From Hanleya hanleyi (lineage: Eukaryota; Mollusca; Polyplacophora; Lepidopleurida; Hanleyidae), in assembly GCA_036873755.1 (NCBI GenBank), contig JAVTVY010019573.1:1-64000 (forward strand): a DNA stretch of 64,000 bases. Direction: 5' to 3'. Shown one piece after another: positions 36,267 to 45,487 of the stretch. Each line of letters opens with the position of its first letter. Positions within the stretch are counted from its first letter, which is position 1. Under the pieces are notes generated by a model. It did not search any database and was not told where the DNA came from. It worked only from the letters and a program-made list of their open reading frames with translations. Made by a program: the position numbers and the translations under genes.

Positions 36267-37241
36267 TGGAAAGCCATCAGTGTCATAACCTCTGGTTTTC
36301 CACACGTGGTAATTCGATTTTCCACGCGTGGAAATTCTATTATCCACGCGTGGAAAATACAGCCAATGGTTTGACTTGTAATTACCACGTGTGGATATTT
36401 CGACCAATTATTCAATCAGGAAATACCACACGTGGAAATTATTTACCACGTGTGGAAAATATCCACCAATGATAGAACTGGAAATACCACGTGTGGAAAT
36501 TATTTACCACACGTCGTATTTATCACCCAATCATTGAATTCGGAAATACGACAGGTGGTAAATAATTTCTACACGTGGTATTTCCATTTATCCACGCGTC
36601 GAAATTTTATTTTACCCAGCCAATGAATGAGAGCTTTACAAAGAAAGCTGGTCCCTTCAGAATGACGGAAATCGACAGTTTGCGGCGAATGTGTTCGTCT
36701 AGCTGGAACAGACAATCTGCAACAGGAAACTGTCAATTTCATAGAATACAGGTACGTGTAGCAAACTTTAATAAGTTTTTTGTTGAGCAATGAGGCTGAG
36801 TCGTATAGGTCGACGACCGTACGACAGATAAGACAGGGTCAAAGTGCGTGTATCTGCTTTCTGTAACGATTGTTTTTGAGTGATAGATTCGAAAATAGAA
36901 TTACCACGTGTGGAAAAGAGAATTACCACGTGTGAAAAACCTAGTGAAATACCACGCGTGGAAATTATTTACCACGCGTCGTATTTCCGAATTCAATGAT
37001 TGGGTGATAAATACGACGTGTGGTAAATAATTTCCACACGTGGTATTTGCAGTTCTATAATTGGTGGATATTTTCCACACGTGGTAAATAATTTCCACGT
37101 GTGGTATTTCCAAGTTAAGTAATTGGTCGAAATATCCACACGTGGTAATTACAAGTCAAACCATTGGCTGGATTTTCCACGCGTGGAAAATCGAATTACC
37201 ATGTGTGCAAAACCAGAGGTTATGACACTGATGGCTTTCCA
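36267..37241. mobile_element. 975-bp foldback element packed with CACGTGTGG/CACGCGTGG motifs
   Basis: The ends are inverted (TGGAAAGCCATCAGTGTCAT and its complement) with TA on both sides (36265-36266 and 37242-37243). Both arms (about 36267-36605 and 36900-37241) consist of spaced TTCCACACGTGG, TTCCACGCGTGG and CCACGTGTGG motifs, more than 20 in total, separated by AATTATTT or TATTT spacers. The 295-bp centre (36606-36899) is unique. No transposase is present, so it is non-autonomous; TA flanks would fit a Tc1/mariner-like or ISL2EU-like mechanism. Confidence 0.85.
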
Positions 37242-38877
37242 TAAACCCACGCCAGCTGTAGCACTCCGGGTCAGAGTCAACCACTCGGCCACGACACGCT
37301 CACAATGTTAAATGCCGAACTAACTGTGGTGCATGCAGCAGGCTTCTAAAGTTAGCTGTGAATGTCAGGGATTTTGACATTCCCTTTTTTAAAACAAGCA
37401 GCCCATACATTTCTCAAATTTAACATGGAGGCGAATGAGACTCGGGAAAATATGGAATTGAGACTATGAAATCACCAAACCGTATATTTTGAATAATAGA
37501 CCACGTCATATTTGGGCAAGACGTCGACTTTTGTGTGTAAAGATAGTTAAGGGTATACAGTGCGGTAACTGTCTTTCCCGGGATTGTTCTTGATGTCCAT
37601 ATAGTTGATAAGCTTGTAGAAACACAAAACGATGCTTCGGGATTTTTCGGGATAAAAAACAATATATACTCGTCCTGATATTTGTCAGTACGCTGTTGTG
37701 TTGTGATGACCTGTTTCTATGAAGCTCTGTTATTATTGACTTGTCAAGCTTAACTAACATGTTACAGGGATTGCTTCTCATTTAATAACAAATTCCTCTA
37801 TTTGATGTGATTTAATCTGACTGTACACCCATGCAGTAATAGATACCAAGAATTATATCATGTATATATTCCGAAGATCAGAGACGTACAGGAAAAGAAT
37901 ATGTCCTGTACACAGATCCAATTTCTTCATTCAAAGAAAAGGTGACCATCGCAAGGTGCATACTCTCTCATCTCCATTTCCAAGTCTGTATTTTAATTTG
38001 TTTTTTTGTTTTTTTGATTCTCTTTCATGTTGTTGTATTATGAAAACATGCATAACATCTGGTACATTGGTGTCAAACTTGCACAAAGTAAGGTCCCAAC
38101 TTGTTTTATCTAAAATGAGCTGCATAAATGGAATTTAATCCCACAACTGCAAGAGGTCTGTCAGCCTGCATTGGACGACATTTGAGGTTGACCCATATTA
38201 ATTTATCCATGGGTATTCTATTATAAATGCTCCTGTTCTGTAAATTAGTTGTAGGATAAAGGAAATGGTAGAAGTCGTGATAATATAAATGCATTAAGAT
38301 ACTGTTGCTGTGAGCATGTTGAGTATCAAAGTCCTGTCAGGCAGAATTAAGTGAAACTGACATTTTGTAACAAACCATGCTTCCATTGGTAACATTCTGC
38401 AACATTGTAATGCGCAATAACTAGCGGGTTTGCTCACCTTTGTAACAAATTATGAACTATGTTGAAAAGATACAATATGTATAATTGTTTCCATTAATTC
38501 CAACATGCTAAGTGGAAATCATTACTTTTGTTCAACTTTGTAGGAATTCACGACTGACCGGCTTGCTACAAACTCTGTAAAATGTAGATCAAAGTACCGA
38601 ATGTGCTATATTGAGTGACTGGGTAAGAAGCATTAATACATCACTTTCAACAATATTTCAATCATATATATTATTCCGATTTTTCAAAAATAGTTCACGA
38701 ACCATATGTTCTGAAGATTACATGGCCGATCATTAGGCCTCGGACAGCCCTAGCTGCCTCATGACTGGCTGTTTCCGCCCATAACTGAGACATTTACAAT
38801 GTTCAGGTTTCAACATACACAGGAGTATCTTATTATACTGCTACTGCAGATACCTGTCCAGAAAAGCAAAACAATAC
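37242..38877. other. Unassigned interior of the transposon
   Basis: Only short open frames (up to 92 codons) without recognisable domains. The overlapping frames at 37420-37781 and 37860-38138 are not supported as genes. Confidence 0.35.
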
Positions 38878-39330
38878 ATGTATAGGTCACCCTATACATG
38901 TAATGCACCAGATAAAACACCTAAATACAAGCCGTGGTATGATAGAGAGTGTAAACAACTCAGAAATAAAATGACAAAGTTAAATTATGAGTACAATAAA
39001 CACCCGTTTAATCAACACATTTCACCTTACACAAAAAATACAGAAACGCAGTCAGAAAAGCAAGATCAAATTATAGAAATGTATTATTAAATGAATTGAA
39101 CGTAGAAGATACTTAAAAGACTCAGTTGGAGCAAGACTGTGTAATGAATGTCAGGTAATTGGCAGCGAATATCACTTCATGTCAAACTGTCTCAAATTCA
39201 AAGGACAAAGAAATGCATTAATGTCTACTGTCAACCCCTATATAAATTGTCTTTTAAGTAGGCCTACTGATCACGAAGTATTCCCATTCCTGCTGTCTGG
39301 TAGAAATCCTGTGATAATAAGGCACCCACG
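38878..39330 (+). pseudogene. Internally deleted LINE remnant
   Basis: The first part reads YKPWYDRECKQLRNKMTKLN, typical of the linker between the endonuclease and RT of non-LTR retrotransposons. After a frame change near 39090 it reads ARLCNECQVIGSEYHFMSNC and then FKGQRNALM (39120-39215), the cysteine/histidine motif found near the C-terminus of many LINE ORF2 proteins. The whole RT between them is missing. The sequence to about 39580, ending near AATAAATTATC, may be its 3' UTR. Confidence 0.7.
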
Positions 39331-39580
39331 AGAACACTAGAGCATCAGGGATTATTCAAATGTAAAATTGTTGTCTTATTGTATCCGTCCGTCAGCTTTG
39401 ATATTGTCTGTGATGTTAACACACTGTTTCTATGTTTCTTGTTCCTTTTAATGTTATATTGTCTTAATTGCTCTGCCTTAATGTCTGGCGGTTTTAATGT
39501 ACTCCTAATCATGTATGTTTGATGTTTATGCATCTTAGTGCTATAGACAAAACTGAGCAATAAATTATCTATCTCTCAAT

Positions 39581-40004
39581 ACCAGGTATTGACTATATCA
39601 ATGTAATTGAAATTAAATCCTGTCTGCTCCCCCATTTGGATATGGCTTGCAGGATGTAACCGGCTTGTAGTAACGCGAGTGTCAACCAATTCCAAGAGTT
39701 CTTCTTTGTGCTTTGAAGGGAACATAATAAAGTGCTTTCTGGTTGGCTCAGCCGAACAGGCGTCAAGCTGTCTGGGAATCTTCAAATGTTGCCGCCAACA
39801 ACCAGGTTGGCACCATAATGCGGGGTAGACCTTGGGTTAAAGCAGAGACTGCGACCCTACCCCCCCTCCAAGTAAAGTAGTTAAAATGTCATAGGACTAT
39901 TAAATATTCATGACCTGGGCACTCTGAACACTAAATTCAATTGAAATCAGTAAGACCCTACATATAGTGACATATACGATTGGGGAGCATTGATAGGATA
40001 TTAA
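39581..40004. other. Unassigned
   Basis: A minus-strand frame (39576-39785) and a plus-strand frame (39607-39828) overlap here. I recognise neither. Confidence 0.3.
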
Positions 40005-40010
40005 TTTATT
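40005..40010 (-). terminator. Candidate polyadenylation signal for the transposase gene
   Basis: TTTATT on the plus strand (AATAAA on the minus strand) lies 20 bp beyond the transposase stop codon. Confidence 0.45.
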
Positions 40011-40029
40011 AAGATTGTGACTATATGCT

Positions 40030-41385
40030 TTACTCGCATAAAGGATCTAATAAGTTACACAAAGCACAGCAAGTTATAACAACATCATCACAAAGTGGCA
40101 AGCACAAAATTGGAAACTCATCATGCAGAATTCGAAAGTGTTTGACCCTTCTGATGGCCTGTTCAACATAGATGCGGACATTTGCAATCCTTGATGTTGT
40201 TTGGACTTCTGAGGGTAGCATCTGTAACTGTTTAACTGTGCTTGGTGGTATATACAGCTTGGCATGCATCATCATCAAATCTTCCTGGATCTTGAATCCT
40301 CTGTCTGCCATTATTTGGTCATAGGGATCCAGAAGGGTCAAAAACTGACAATCTCTGACGATAAACTTATCTGAGGCCCTGCCGCCATAACATGGTGAAA
40401 CATATGAGATGAGACCATTGGGAGAAATGCATATAAGAAACTTAACTGTACAATGATGTTTATATTCTGACCAACACTGTGCCTGCACATCAAGACTAGA
40501 AGGAGTTTCAATAAAAATTTCTGTACAATCCAAAATACAACGAACTTTAGGATACAAACACTTGAAACAACCAGGAAGGTGCTGTCTAATAACATCCTTG
40601 CCTGGCCAAATAATCAAATGGGACAACTCTAATTTCATAAGTCTGATCCAAGTGAAAAAGATTGAACTGACGAGCGATTCTGAAACTTTGAAACGGAACG
40701 ATAAATCATGTATCAAAAGTCCAAGACGTAGTCGCATCATGACCAGCAAGAGCTCTTGTTCCAGACGGAGTTTACGTGGAGGTCCAGGACGACCATACAC
40801 AGCAGCTTCTTCTGCTGAGCAGGTGTTGTATCGCACCGACTTTTCCAAATCTGTCTGGGACTCACCCTTCCAATACTGCATACAACGGGCCTTAGAAAAT
40901 AGATGGTCATATACAAGTTTAAACATACAAGTATCTTGCATACCCGTGTAAAAATGGACATCGGCATCTCGTGTAAATTGTTCTGAAGCAGTAGATAGTT
41001 CAAAAGGTGTATAGACAGTAAGACTTGTTTCTGTAGATGGGATGGCAGGACCAGCTGTCACTGTAGAACTTCTATCCAAAAGGCGCCTCTTCCTTGGAGA
41101 CCTCCCATGGTTCTGATTGAATGGGGTCATGAATAAGGTAGGACAGGGGTGAAGGGCTGTTGGTTTTCCATCGATGAAGTGGTTTGAACAAACCCTTACC
41201 CCTGATCCAGCATGGAAGTCCTCCCGAAACGGTGAAATAATTTTAACCCATTGGGCCCTTATACCTGGGTCATTAGGGAGAAGGTGCCATGAAAGAAGAT
41301 CCACATGACTTCTAATAATGTTGGTTGCAGGTTTTCGCCTGTCATTTCCACACCCAGATACGGCACATCTGTCACCTCCACCCAT
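40030..41385 (-). CDS. THAP-domain DDE transposase (ISL2EU type, DDE_4-like)
   Basis: The frame opens at 41415 (461 codons). I prefer the ATG at 41385 (451 codons), because GTGCTGTTGCAG just upstream is a good splice acceptor ending at 41402, as in the partner gene. Numbered from 41415: THAP zinc finger with C17, C22, C76, H79 and the CPTLFM end motif at 91-96; a basic RSPRKRRLLDR stretch (105-115); a helix-turn-helix-like LSFRFKVSESLVSSIFFTWIR (238-258). The RNase H-like core has D296 (LDCTEIFIE), D371 (MADRGF) and E418 (RIYVEQAIRR), with YGGRASDK between. All three catalytic acidic residues are present and the frame is uninterrupted, so the protein may be active. It would bind the terminal repeats through THAP and catalyse cut-and-paste transposition. 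It converges with the YqaJ gene. Confidence 0.95.
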   Translation of the reverse strand: MGGGDRCAVSGCGNDRRKPATNIIRSHVDLLSWHLLPNDPGIRAQWVKIISPFREDFHAGSGVRVCSNHFIDGKPTALHPCPTLFMTPFNQNHGRSPRKRRLLDRSSTVTAGPAIPSTETSLTVYTPFELSTASEQFTRDADVHFYTGMQDTCMFKLVYDHLFSKARCMQYWKGESQTDLEKSVRYNTCSAEEAAVYGRPGPPRKLRLEQELLLVMMRLRLGLLIHDLSFRFKVSESLVSSIFFTWIRLMKLELSHLIIWPGKDVIRQHLPGCFKCLYPKVRCILDCTEIFIETPSSLDVQAQCWSEYKHHCTVKFLICISPNGLISYVSPCYGGRASDKFIVRDCQFLTLLDPYDQIMADRGFKIQEDLMMMHAKLYIPPSTVKQLQMLPSEVQTTSRIANVRIYVEQAIRRVKHFRILHDEFPILCLPLCDDVVITCCALCNLLDPLCE

Positions 41386-41689
41386 TTCAGTATCACTGCT
41401 CCTGCAACAGCACATAATCTTAATTATAATTTATATACGTGTCTCACAAACTTGGTTTGTGGAAAAATAAATGCAGTAACTGGGTATTGTCTGAAACCCC
41501 GTCAGCCCATAAATTCTTGGGGGGGATTTGGTTTTATGGTCACACTCAAGGTTATTTCACTCATATGGTGACAGTCAGTTTGGATGCTGGAGAACCAGTG
41601 TACCCAGAGAGAACCACTGCCCATCAGCAAGTAACTGGCAAACTTTCACAAATTAAATCACTAGGTGTACCTTGTTATATATGTGTGAC

Positions 41690-42455
41690 AAACCTGTATA
41701 CTCATACATGCAACCTGTATACTAGGTCATATACATGTAACCTGTATACTCAGTCATACACATGTAACCTGTATACTCGGTCATACACATGTAACCTGTA
41801 TACTCGGTCATACACATGTAACCTATATACTGGGTCATACACATGTAACCTGTATACTCGGTCATATACATGTAACCTATATACTCTGTCATACACATGT
41901 AACCTGTATACTAGGTCATATACATGTAACCTGTATACTCGGTCATACACATGTAACCTATATACTGGGTCATACACATGTAACCTGTATACTGGGTCAT
42001 ACACATGTAATCTATATACTGGGCCATACACGTGTAACCTGTATACTGGGCCATACACATGTAACCTGTATACTGGGTCATACACATGTAACCTGTATAC
42101 TGGGTCATACACATGTGACCTGTATACTCCGTCATATACATGTAACCTGTATACTGGGTCATACACATGTAACCTGTATATGCGGTCATACACATGTAAC
42201 CTGTATACTCGGTCATACACATGTAACCTGTATACTCGGTCATACACATGTAACCTGTATACTCGGTCATAAACATGTAACCTGTACACTCGGTCATACA
42301 CATGTAACCTGTACACTCGGTCATACACATGTAGCCTGTATACTGGGTCGTACACATGTAACCTGTATACTCGGTCATACACATGTAACCTGTATACTCG
42401 GTCATACACATGTAACCTGTATACTCGGTCATACACATGTAACCTGTAGACTCAT
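41690..42455. repeat. 27-bp minisatellite, right array (about 28 copies, inverted)
   Basis: The unit is the reverse complement of the left array (GGTCATACACATGTAACC, then TGTATACTC). It starts just upstream of the transposase gene and ends at the TIR boundary. Long frames on both strands through it are repeat artefacts. Interrupted only by point variants (GGGCCATACACGTG, ATATACTCTGTC). Confidence 0.97.
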
Positions 42456-42689
42456 TTCTATATTGTTAACCCAGTTATACACAACATGAATAAATAAATT
42501 CATAACGGAGAGGCATGAGGATGGAGTATGTGGGTGGTGGGTATGGGTGGTGTTGGGGGGGGGGGGGGGGAGGTGGGGGGAAAAAAAATCTTTCTGGGGG
42601 CATTCTTCATGCAGCCTGTATTGGTCTTCTGATGTGGACAGCTATTCAATAAAGAGTTGCACACCTTGTAGTCATGTAGTGGGGGGGAG

Positions 42690-43760
42690 GGGGGGATTTT
42701 TATTTTCCTGTTGCGATCCAGGATCCTTGAGCTTTTAGCAGGATTGAAGATGGAGAGAGAGAGAGAGAGGGGGGTTTAAACGCCGCATTCAGGGGAAGAT
42801 ATTCGGGGATTGATTTTACTAGGATGCTGCAACAGCAGGGACCATGTACCCTTGCCCCTGATCTCTCAGATTAAAGTGGAATATTCCATTGGTCCCCCCC
42901 CATAGACCCTCCTTCAAACACTTCCATGAGGGGAGGGATTTTTGTTTTCCTGTTGCGATCCAGGATCTTTGAGCTTTTAGCAGGATTGAAGATCGAGAGA
43001 GAGAGAGAGAGAGAGGTTTAATGCTGCATTCAGGGGAAGATATTCGGGGATTGATTTTACTCGGATGCTGCAACAGCAGGGATCATGCACCCTTGCCCCT
43101 GATCTCTCAGATTAAAGTGGAATATTCCATTGCCCCCCCCCCATAGACCCTCCTTCAAACACTTCCATGGGGGAGGGGATTTTTATTTTTCTGTTGCGAT
43201 CCAGGATCCTTGAGCTTTTAGCAGGATTGAAGATCGAGAGAGAGAGAGAGAGAGAGGTTTAATGCCGCATTCAGGGGAAGATATTCGGGGATTGATTTTA
43301 CTCGGATGGTGCAACAGCGGGGACCATGTACCCTTGCCCCTGATCTCTCAAATTAAAGCGGAATATTGCATTGGTCCCCCCCCCCCCATAGACCCTCCTT
43401 CAAACACTTCCATGGGGGGGGGGGGGGATTCTTCATGCAGCCTGTATTGGCCTTCTGATGTGGAGACAGCTGTTCAATAAAGAGTTGCACACCTTGTTGT
43501 CATGTAGTGGGGGGGAGGGGGGATTTTTATTTTCCTGTTGCGATCCGGATCCTTGAACTTTTAGCAGGATTCATGATGGAGAGAGAGAGGGTTAAACGTC
43601 ACATTCAGTTCACGATTGAAGATATTCGGGGATTGATTTTTCTGGGATGCTGCGACAGCAGGGACCCTGCACCCTTGCCCCTGACCTGTAACATTAAAGT
43701 GGAATATTGCATTGCACCACCCCCCCACCCCCCCATAGACCCTCCTTCAAACACTTCCAT
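42690..43760. repeat. Right-arm tandem repeat, about 242-bp unit, four copies
   Basis: TTGCGATCCAGGATCC-like sequence recurs at 42711, 42953, 43194 and 43538. Each copy holds a GA microsatellite, GAAGATATTCGGGGATTGAT and ATAGACCCTCCTTCAAACAC. The last interval is longer (344 bp) and includes a second copy of the CAGCCTGTATTGG segment. The left arm has only one copy (31560-31800). Confidence 0.92.
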
Positions 43761-44111
43761 GACAAGAAAAAATGTGGATTGCAAAATATACAAAAATGTC
43801 AGGGAAATAAACACAAATCACATCGATATATTTTATTCTTAGAAGGTAAAACTTGAACGACAAATTGCACAACACTACTAAATATTAGAATTATGTACAT
43901 ATATTTATGCGAAAATTATCAGAAAAATAAAAAATAATAAAAAAGAGCTGTGCAAATTTGAAGCTGTTCTCTGTAGATTCTAGATGGATAGATCGAATAG
44001 ATCTATGTGAACGAGCATAAATGGACATTCAGGATATATAATTTAATTTTTTTTTTTCAAGTTTAATACTAGTATTGGTTGTAGGGCCATTGTTGTAGAC
44101 TATGATATTTG

Positions 44112-44122
44112 TTACTCACCTG
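44112..44122 (-). promoter_or_regulatory. Candidate 5' splice site of a TIR-encoded leader exon (transposase gene)
   Basis: The minus strand reads CCAG/GTGAGTAAC, the mirror of 31200-31210 apart from a 13-bp length difference just upstream. It would splice to GCTGTTGCAG at 41410-41402, removing the right minisatellite. Inferred. Confidence 0.5.
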
Positions 44123-44972
44123 GTGTATTAATCTTGCGTGGGCGATGTCAAAATCAAAATGCAGATCTGTATGGTAGCCAGGATAAATTGACAACAGCGA
44201 AAAACAAAAAATCACGTCGAAATTCCCGCTGTACAAAAGCGAGGGGATGGGCGTGGTTGATATTTTGGGGGGTCATCTGAAAAATACTCCGGACATGAGA
44301 GCGAAATGACAACAAATGCAGATTTACTTGAGAAAACAAATTTTATTTACAACAATACTATTACCAGGAAGGCCCTGGGTGGATTCAATACTCATTTCTA
44401 GAAATAAAACCTCAAAATAAGACCATTATTAACACTGTAGAGGAAGCTCTTTCACTTGGCTTTGACCTACATTCTCGGAGTTCGGCAAACACGCTTTGTT
44501 TGACAGGTGCTCGTTATAGGGCCCCTCGGATTGACTGCCAGAGCTTGGAATTCAACAAACAGGGTCAAACACGTAAATGTATTGCAATCTTCGAACACTT
44601 TCCAATTTATTGTTAGACTGGGGACTGGTTTGCAATCCATTTTTGCTTCAAATCGTGAGATTTGCCGACCCTATGCTATCGGGGCCCGACCATTTTGGCC
44701 AACGTATGTGGAGGCGGAGCCTAAAAGAATGCGTGTGAAAGTCATGAATATTAATGAATTTGCCGAAGAAGAGGCTCTAGTCACAGGGGCTGCAACCTGA
44801 AAATAGCGGTCGATTCGTTCAGTAGTGTGCAACAACAACGAGAGAAAGATTATCGGGATTATTTCGTGAGTTTCTAGTTTTCCATGTGTGGTGTTTTTTG
44901 TCCCTTACCATGTTCCCACTGACCGAAATCTGCCCCCTTTCAAGATGGCCGCCAATAACCGTGTGAAGGTCT

Positions 44973-45228
44973 ATTGAATAGCTATATGTCCAATTTAGAA
45001 ATTGTGGCCATTTTAAGGACGTCTTCATTGTTTCAAATCTTCGATGCCAATCGTTGTTTGATCGTTTGTCGGAGTCCCCAAATTTCATGCTTCTGTCAAA
45101 ATTGTAAAAAAGTGGCCCGTTAGCCGCTGTACTATTCACCAAAATGATACTGTTAACGGGGCTAGCCTTTTCGGGGGTCACCGTAACAAGGAACTTTACA
45201 ATCTTCCTTTAAAACAACGTGGCAATCT
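44973..45228. repeat. Dispersed repeat, right part of the copy split by the transposon
   Basis: TTGAATAGCTATATGTCC through CCAATCGTTGTTTGATCG matches 22783-22880 and continues the repeat that was broken at 30364. Confidence 0.7.
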
Positions 45229-45239
45229 ATGTAATTTGA

Positions 45240-45365
45240 GTGAGTGAGTGAATATGATTTAACGTCGCTTTCAACTATATTTCAGTCATATCACGACGTT
45301 GGGTCCTATTCCTTTTTACACCCGGGAACCGCACGGGTGGGGTCATTCCTTTTCACACCCGGGTA
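45240..45365 (+). mobile_element. SINE-like retroposon with 11-bp target duplication
   Basis: ATGTAATTTGA is duplicated at 45229-45239 and 45366-45376. The insert opens GTGAGTGAGTGAATATG and contains TTTCAGTCATATCACGACG, then CACCCGGG-rich sequence. Similar GTGAGTGAG repeats are, as I recall, abundant in molluscs. Confidence 0.75.
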
Positions 45366-45487
45366 ATGTAATTTGAATACTATATAGTATAGATATTGCG
45401 AATAACTAAGAATTCACATCGTCGACTGTTGTTATTTAAGAAATTATGTTTCATATGCGTGCTCAATGGTTATTTTACGCGCGGTTA

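Larger units (their letters stand above)
30365..44972. mobile_element. Giant ISL2EU-type DNA transposon (14.6 kb), apparently complete
   Basis: Boundaries come from three signals. The ends are inverted repeats (AGAC..CGGTTATTGGCGGCC at 30365 and GGCCGCCAATAACCG..GTCT at 44972). Both are flanked by AT (30363-30364 and 44973-44974). The surrounding host repeat is uninterrupted at about 22755-22790. The inverted repeats run about 3.2 kb inward, and the distal part is roughly 95-98% alike by eye (30780-30950 against 44420-44560). Inside lie a YqaJ-nuclease gene (plus) and a THAP-DDE transposase gene (minus), facing each other. A THAP transposase with a YqaJ companion is what I know of ISL2EU, a group related to PIF/Harbinger and Spy. 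Nested inside are a 200-bp hAT-like MITE, a 975-bp foldback element and a LINE remnant, which explain part of the size. Confidence 0.88.
42456..44972. repeat. Right terminal inverted repeat, distal part
   Basis: This mirrors 30365-32103 but is about 780 bp longer, because a segment present once on the left is amplified on the right. It ends CCCCCTTTCAAGATGGCCGCC..GTCT. Confidence 0.9.

Noticed and set aside
36194..37113. Short overlapping frames with TRGNY/HVWKI-like repeats
   Set aside because: They are translations of the CCACGTGTGG motif clusters in the foldback element.
38878..39090. Independent small gene
   Set aside because: The residues match a LINE ORF2 linker and are followed by the LINE C-terminal Cys/His motif, so this is a deleted retrotransposon.
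41439..42438. 277-, 228- and 175-codon frames on both strands
   Set aside because: They are translations of the right minisatellite array.
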